Assembly (NCBI GenBank): GCA_021646405.1
Contig: SOER01000014.1
Location: 1-64,000, forward strand
Direction: 5' to 3'
Source: Candidatus Loosdrechtia aerotolerans
GTDB taxonomy: Bacteria > Planctomycetota > Brocadiia > Brocadiales > Brocadiaceae
DNA length: 64,000 nucleotides
In this document: piece after piece, positions 59,377-64,000 of the stretch
Position numbering within the stretch: the stretch's first letter is position 1
Layout: each line of letters starts with the position of its first letter
Made by a program: the position numbers and the translations under genes
Notes under the pieces: model-generated
Databases searched by the model: none
The model's input: only the letters and a program-made list of their open reading frames with translations
What the model was told of the DNA's origin: nothing

Positions 59377-60172
59377 GAGCGTGTTATGCACTTTTGTGGG
59401 TAAAACTGTTATAATTAGGGTATGGAAACTAATAAAAACAAAAGAAAACCGTACCCAAGCGATGTTAGTGATGCTGAATGGGCATTTGTCGCCCCTTACC
59501 TGTCCTTGATGAAAGAGGATGCACCCCAAAGAGATCATGCTTTGCGAGAAGTCTTCAATGGGCTGAGATGGATGGTCAGAGGGGGAACCACCTGGAGGAT
59601 GATCCCTCATGATCTTCGAGAGATCCTGAGGCTGGCCGAAGGAAAGAAAAAGAAGCCTTCTGCAGCGATTATCGATAGCCAGACTATTCAGTCTACACCT
59701 GAGAGCGGGGGAAGAGCCGGATACGATGGACACAAGAAGAAGAAAGGGAGCAAGATCCATATGGCTGTTGATACTCTTGGACATCTTCTGGCTCTGCAGG
59801 TAACTCCTGCCAATGAGCAGGAACGAGCCCAGGTGAAGAGGCTTTGTCAAGAGATTCAGGAAGTAACGGGAGAATCCGTCGAGATAGCCTTTGTGGATCA
59901 AGGTTACACAGGTGATCAGGCAAAAGAGGATGCCAAAGAGCATGGAATAGAGCTTCAGGTGGTGAAGCTCCCTCAGGCAAAGAGAGGATTTGTACTTCTC
60001 CCCAAAAGATGGGTCGTTGAGAGATCCTTCGCCTGGAAGAGCAGGTTCAGAAGACTCGTAAGGGATTATGAGCGATTGCCTGAAGTATTGTCTGGCCTTC
60101 ATTTCCTTGCTTTCGCCATACTCATGCTCAGAAGATTTGCTGAGGTGATATTTCAAAGTGCATAACACGCTC
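59377..60172 (+). mobile_element. IS5-family insertion sequence (IS427-like)
   Basis: Perfect 18-base inverted ends GAGCGTGTTATGCACTTT (59377-59394) and AAAGTGCATAACACGCTC (60155-60172) enclose one transposase gene. Outer flanks are TTA and TAG, so a TA target duplication fits. Size 796 bp. It inserted between cas6 and the toxin-antitoxin-like genes. Confidence 0.88.
59422..60165 (+). CDS. IS5-family transposase with internal deletion
   Basis: 247 residues. DDE residues lie in IIDSQTIQ near 84-91, 'AFVDQGYTG' near 152-160, and '[17 protein letters not shown]' near 197-213. Between 'WRMIPHD' near residue 63 and '[10 protein letters not shown]', family members carry about 45 more residues (a Trp- and Tyr-rich segment). 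These are missing in frame here. The element may thus be inactive, although the DDE triad is kept. Confidence 0.85.
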   Translation: METNKNKRKPYPSDVSDAEWAFVAPYLSLMKEDAPQRDHALREVFNGLRWMVRGGTTWRMIPHDLREILRLAEGKKKKPSAAIIDSQTIQSTPESGGRAGYDGHKKKKGSKIHMAVDTLGHLLALQVTPANEQERAQVKRLCQEIQEVTGESVEIAFVDQGYTGDQAKEDAKEHGIELQVVKLPQAKRGFVLLPKRWVVERSFAWKSRFRRLVRDYERLPEVLSGLHFLAFAILMLRRFAEVIFQSA

Positions 60173-60196
60173 TAGATATGACGGTTATCGATACGA

Positions 60197-60421
60197 TTGC
60201 AAAAGAACTTCATAAAGACTTATCTTGAAAAAAGGCTTTCCAAAGTAGAAGCAGATCTCTTTCTGTTAGCCAAAAAATATGGTGTTAAAGATGTGTTTGA
60301 ATTCGATTCCAAAGTGAAAGCTGGATTTATCAGGGAATCTGATGCCTATGATGACTATTTTAATTATGATAATCTTGAGGCAGAACGTGAAAAGATTAAG
60401 AAAATCTTAGAGAATCTTTAA
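60197..60421 (+). CDS. Small antitoxin-like protein 1
   Basis: 74 residues, charged and helical: 'AKKYGVKDVFEFDSKVKAG' then 'DAYDDYFNYDNLEAEREKIKKIL'. The pattern KYG..F..F..........DDY..W/Y..LE matches the 88-residue protein at 60941. The start TTG is odd; a stop at 60179 limits the frame, and the IS ends at 60172, so the true start may have been lost to the insertion. It overlaps the next gene by one base (TAATG). Confidence 0.55.
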   Translation: MQKNFIKTYLEKRLSKVEADLFLLAKKYGVKDVFEFDSKVKAGFIRESDAYDDYFNYDNLEAEREKIKKILENL

Positions 60422-60642
60422 TGCCCACAATAGAAGATATCTCAAGAATAGCTGAAATTGAATTCTCAGATATTGTTAAAACTACGTCTTACGTTGATTT
60501 TAAGATGAGAATTATCCTTATGAATAACAGTTTTATAGATGTTCACCTGTCTCAAAAACTGCCTGATAGATTTGGCTTCCATAGTAAAGAAGATTTTGAA
60601 AGACTTTATTCGATGACTGATGAAGTTTCAAAAATGATATAA
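60421..60642 (+). CDS. Small toxin-like protein (DUF6516-like), possibly truncated
   Basis: 73 residues. 'SDIVKTTSYVDFKMRIILMNNSFIDVHLSQKLPDRFGFH' looks like the beta-sheet start of a DUF6516-type toxin partner. The C-terminus 'SKEDFERLYSMTDEVSKMI' is short, and the usual Trp/His-rich end is absent. The stop codon lies 26 bases from a MITE copy. Co-translation with the 74-residue protein suggests a toxin-antitoxin pair. Confidence 0.5.
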   Translation: MPTIEDISRIAEIEFSDIVKTTSYVDFKMRIILMNNSFIDVHLSQKLPDRFGFHSKEDFERLYSMTDEVSKMI

Positions 60643-60661
60643 TTGCTTAAAAGGAAGTATT

Positions 60662-60942
60662 TTAAATCCGACATTTAAGAGGTTTCCTGTTTCTTGTAAA
60701 GGCGGAAAGCTCCGGAGGAGCGGCATATTAATAGAATGAGAATTTACTCACATGGTAAGCTCCAGAGGAGCGACATGTTAATTCCGTGCCTTCTATGCCG
60801 CTCCTCCGGAGCTCAAGAGTGGTATCTATTGTTTTTCTATTAATATATCGCTCCTAACGGAGCTTTCTACGTTTTTCAAAAAACGAAATTATTACAATAT
60901 TCTTTCATTTTCCGGTGAAAACCTCTTGAATATCAGTTAAAT
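60662..60942. mobile_element. MITE-like element copy D, with target duplication
   Basis: Spans 60668-60936 and nearly matches copy A. Ends are CCGACATTTAAGAGGTTTC and AACCTCTTGAATATCAG. TTAAAT flanks it at 60662-60667 and 60937-60942. The right duplication contains part of the ATG of the next gene. GGAAGTATTT at 60653-60662 would be the ribosome site of that gene if the element were absent. Confidence 0.82.
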
Positions 60943-61207
60943 GACAATAATTAGCCAAAAAAAATTGAAAGATATGTATTACGCCAATCTGATGTATGAA
61001 TACCACAGAATTACGGAGAAGATAAGGCTTTTCGAGAATAAATACGGAATGGTTTTCATAGATTTTGAAAGGGCAGTAAAAAATATGGAAAAAGAAGATA
61101 TAGAGAAATGGGATGATTACATGGAATGGAAGGGATATGAAAAAGTCCTTCAAGGGCTGATTAAAGAGAAGAAGGAACTGGAAAGTGGAAATTATACGCT
61201 ATCTTGA
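60941..61207 (+). CDS. Small antitoxin-like protein 2
   Basis: 88 residues: 'ENKYGMVFIDFERAVKNME', then 'EKWDDYMEWKGYEKVLQGLIKEK'. Same pattern as the protein at 60197. Its ATG touches the MITE copy D target duplication. Its natural ribosome site has been moved 270 bases upstream, so expression may be impaired. The partner gene starting at 61185 is cut short. Confidence 0.55.
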   Translation: MTIISQKKLKDMYYANLMYEYHRITEKIRLFENKYGMVFIDFERAVKNMEKEDIEKWDDYMEWKGYEKVLQGLIKEKKELESGNYTLS

Positions 61208-61259
61208 AGAAAGCCGTATAGTTAAAAGATACGATATCTTTGCCTTACTTTTTGTTTGA
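61185..61259 (+). pseudogene. Truncated toxin-like gene
   Basis: GTG at 61185 opens VEIIRYLEESRIVKRYDIFALLFV, which stops at 61257. It overlaps the end of the 88-residue antitoxin-like gene and has the look of a DUF6516-type toxin start. The rest is missing; unrelated repeat DNA follows. Confidence 0.45.
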
Positions 61260-61524
61260 TAGCTACATCCCTTCAAGGCTCGTTTCCTGCTAGAGCGTGA
61301 AATAGTACTGTACTCTTTTCTGATATATGAACGTGGGTGTGCGCAGGCTAAAGACCTGCGGCTACATGGTCAGAAATCTCGTTGCCTTTGGCAACTATTG
61401 ATCGCTATATTCCTTTATATTCTGTTCGGTTCCAGCTATTAGGTGTTATAAGAGGATTTGAAGGAGTAGAGGATTGAAAAGTCAGGAAGTTGAAGAGTTT
61501 GAGTACCCATAAAGGATTTTGCCG
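61260..61524. repeat. Intergenic region with the GCAGGCTAAAGACCTGC repeat
   Basis: 61325-61370 carries GAACGTGGGTGTGCGCAGG followed by CTAAAGACCTGC, inverted relative to copies near 36.9 and 43.2 kb. Micro-repeats of GAAGAGTT-like sequence are near 61465-61503, like those after cas6. Confidence 0.6.
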
Positions 61525-62043
61525 ATGAGAGATTTTTTTCCAATTATCCATATTATCGGTTTACCCGGTGCGGGAAAGACCACTCTGGGAAAACGTCTTT
61601 CTAAGCACCTAAACATCCCCGTCTATCGCATTGGTGAATATCGCTCAAGATTCCCTGTATCTCCGCTGGGTGAGGCAGATGCATGGACTGCCCTCTTTCA
61701 TGATCTGTCCAAACAGAAATGGAGAAATTGTATCCTCGAAACCACTGGTCTGAATTGCAGGGAATCGTTTTTGAAAGCGGCTGTTCCTATACCGCAAAGG
61801 GTCACTATTAAATTAGAAGCACAGAGAAAGGTGCTCTACGAAAGGATTGAAAGGAAAAAGAAGGATGAACAGGGCGGCAATTGGCTGTTTAGCAAAGATT
61901 ACCATAATAAATATGAATTTGTAAGAAAACTATTTCGACACTTTAAAATAATACCGGCGGATATCCGGATTGACACAACAAAATTGAAACAGAAAGAAGT
62001 GTATATCCTGGCTTTAGAAAAGATAAAGATTTTTATATCATAA
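61525..62043 (+). CDS. P-loop kinase of the shikimate/adenylate-kinase fold
   Basis: About 172 residues from ATG at 61525, with AAAGGA eight bases upstream; TTG at 61519 is open too. Walker A GLPGAGKTTLG is near residues 12-22. 'ILETTGLNC' holds the second acidic site. A lid-like 'RIERKKKDEQGGNW' segment follows. It may phosphorylate a nucleotide or small molecule. It lies between the antitoxin-like genes and cas1, and this family is not a standard cas gene. Confidence 0.65.
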   Translation: MRDFFPIIHIIGLPGAGKTTLGKRLSKHLNIPVYRIGEYRSRFPVSPLGEADAWTALFHDLSKQKWRNCILETTGLNCRESFLKAAVPIPQRVTIKLEAQRKVLYERIERKKKDEQGGNWLFSKDYHNKYEFVRKLFRHFKIIPADIRIDTTKLKQKEVYILALEKIKIFIS

Positions 62044-62112
62044 CAGCAAGCCCTGCTTTCTCAATGCTTTTTGTGAATTATCTTAATAACTCTTTAATTC
62101 TCTAACTCAGCC

Positions 62113-63099
62113 ATGCAACTCGTCATCAATACCTACGGTTCATACCTCCAAAAAAATGGAGATTGTTTCAAGATTAAAAAGGACGATCAGGTCTTTGAGG
62201 TATCTGTGAAAAAGGTAAGTGGCATTATGATCACCACGGCTGCCTATATCACTACCGACGCTATTAAGCTGGCTATGGATAACAATATCGATATTATCTT
62301 CCTTGATGAATTCGGAGACCCTTTCGGCAGGGTATGGCATAGTAAGCTGGGCAGCACAACCCTTATCCGCCGCAGACAACTGGAGATCGCCAATACCCCT
62401 GAAGGCGTGAACCTTGCCCTGGAATGGGTCACAAGAAAGTTCGATAACCAGATCGACCTTTTAACACGGCTTCGTGAGAGCCGTTCACAAAAATCTGCAG
62501 AGATTACCGCATACATCGAAAAATTACGCACCAGCAGGAGTAGCCTGGAACAGCTTGTTCAGCAGAATACCTGCAGCTCTGGAATTGATGCATTACGGGG
62601 CTCGATTATGGGAATAGAAGGAAGCGGAGGACGTACCTATTTTGAGGCAATCAACTTCATCATGCCCGACCGGTATAAATTTGAAGGACGCAGCCGGAAC
62701 CCGGCCAGGGACGAATTTAATGCACTACTCAATTATACCTATGGTATTCTTTACTCAAAAGTGGAAAAGGCCTGCATTATCGCAGGCCTCGATCCCTATG
62801 TCGGGATCATCCATACCGATCATTATAATAAGAAATCCCTGGTCTTCGACCTGATTGAAAACTTCCGTATCTGGGCAGATGAAACGGTAATAAAACTCTT
62901 TGCGGGAAGGGATGTGAAACAGGAACATCTTGATAAACTTGAGAATGGATTTACCCTGAACAAGGAAGGCAAGGCGCTGCTTATTAACGCCTTCAATGCC
63001 TTCCTGGATGAGTCAATTCGTTATGGCGGCAGAAATATTAAACGAGGGGACATCATACAGTTTGAGTGTCATAAGATAGCGAATAGTTTAATCGTATAG
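62113..63099 (+). CDS. cas1: CRISPR integrase Cas1
   Basis: 328 residues. Catalytic residues lie at E169 (GIEGSGGRTYFE), H234 (VGIIHTDH) and D246 (VFDLIE). The N-terminal beta domain 'LVINTYGSYLQKNGDCFKI' is typical. It integrates new spacers with Cas2. The gap to cas2 is 641 bases and holds a dispersed repeat, which is unusual because the pair is normally adjacent. Confidence 0.95.
   Translation: MQLVINTYGSYLQKNGDCFKIKKDDQVFEVSVKKVSGIMITTAAYITTDAIKLAMDNNIDIIFLDEFGDPFGRVWHSKLGSTTLIRRRQLEIANTPEGVNLALEWVTRKFDNQIDLLTRLRESRSQKSAEITAYIEKLRTSRSSLEQLVQQNTCSSGIDALRGSIMGIEGSGGRTYFEAINFIMPDRYKFEGRSRNPARDEFNALLNYTYGILYSKVEKACIIAGLDPYVGIIHTDHYNKKSLVFDLIENFRIWADETVIKLFAGRDVKQEHLDKLENGFTLNKEGKALLINAFNAFLDESIRYGGRNIKRGDIIQFECHKIANSLIV

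Positions 63100-64000
<901 letters not shown>

Noticed and set aside
59374-60168. 264-codon minus-strand frame across the IS element
   Set aside because: It is the mirror of the transposase gene; the plus strand has the DDE residues and family motifs.

Overview
The window looks like a chromosome segment from a Gram-negative, lipid A-making bacterium. An anammox planctomycete (Brocadiales: Brocadia, Jettenia or Kuenenia type) fits best. The support is two tandem formate/nitrite-family channels beside a DUF542/ScdA-N-like protein, a flavodiiron protein, a haem c lipoprotein, lpxB, a large CoA-type activase, and many short dispersed repeats. This placement is an inference from gene content; there is no rRNA or other phylogenetic marker here.

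Positions 1-36.7 kb are mostly housekeeping and metabolism: haem c lipoprotein, panD, lgt, tRNA-Pro(CGG), a SpoIVB-type S55 protease with a beta-propeller protein, tsaC/ywlC, rpiB, an outer-membrane-type lipoprotein, a small GTPase module (9.5-11.9 kb), a TDT transporter, two FNT channels, lpxB, an RmlD-like reductase, a ferritin-like protein, an OGG1-like glycosylase, a flavodiiron protein, leuC and leuD with a 1438-residue activase gene between them, htpX, thrC, and a GlmL-like ATPase with two companions.

Positions 36.7-43.8 kb are repeat-rich. They hold a CapA-like protein, a secreted or membrane protein built from short YGDD-type repeats, and an M48 lipoprotein protease. Four copies of a short element with terminal inverted repeats (TIRs) and 6-bp target duplications lie at 352, 37669, 39654 and 60668, so they can be read as a MITE family. 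REP-like GCTCC/GGAGC palindromes and several other repeat families fill the gaps.

Positions 43.8-64.0 kb are a composite CRISPR-Cas locus. The order is a decayed PIN toxin gene, cas8b, cas7, then a full type III-B cassette (cmr1, cmr2/cas10, cmr3, a CARF protein with a RelE-like C-terminus, cmr4, cmr5, cmr6 with an N-terminal cold-shock domain), then cas5, cas3 and cas6. Next come an IS5-family element with a shortened transposase, two toxin-antitoxin-like pairs (one broken), a P-loop kinase, cas1, and cas2, which runs off the end. The type III-B block sits inside the type I-B operon, between cas7 and cas5. Cas10 keeps its GGDD motif, so cyclic oligoadenylate made on target RNA recognition could switch on the CARF-RelE protein, a predicted mRNA or ribosome-dependent RNase. 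I saw no CRISPR array and no cas4 in the window; an array probably lies beyond cas2.
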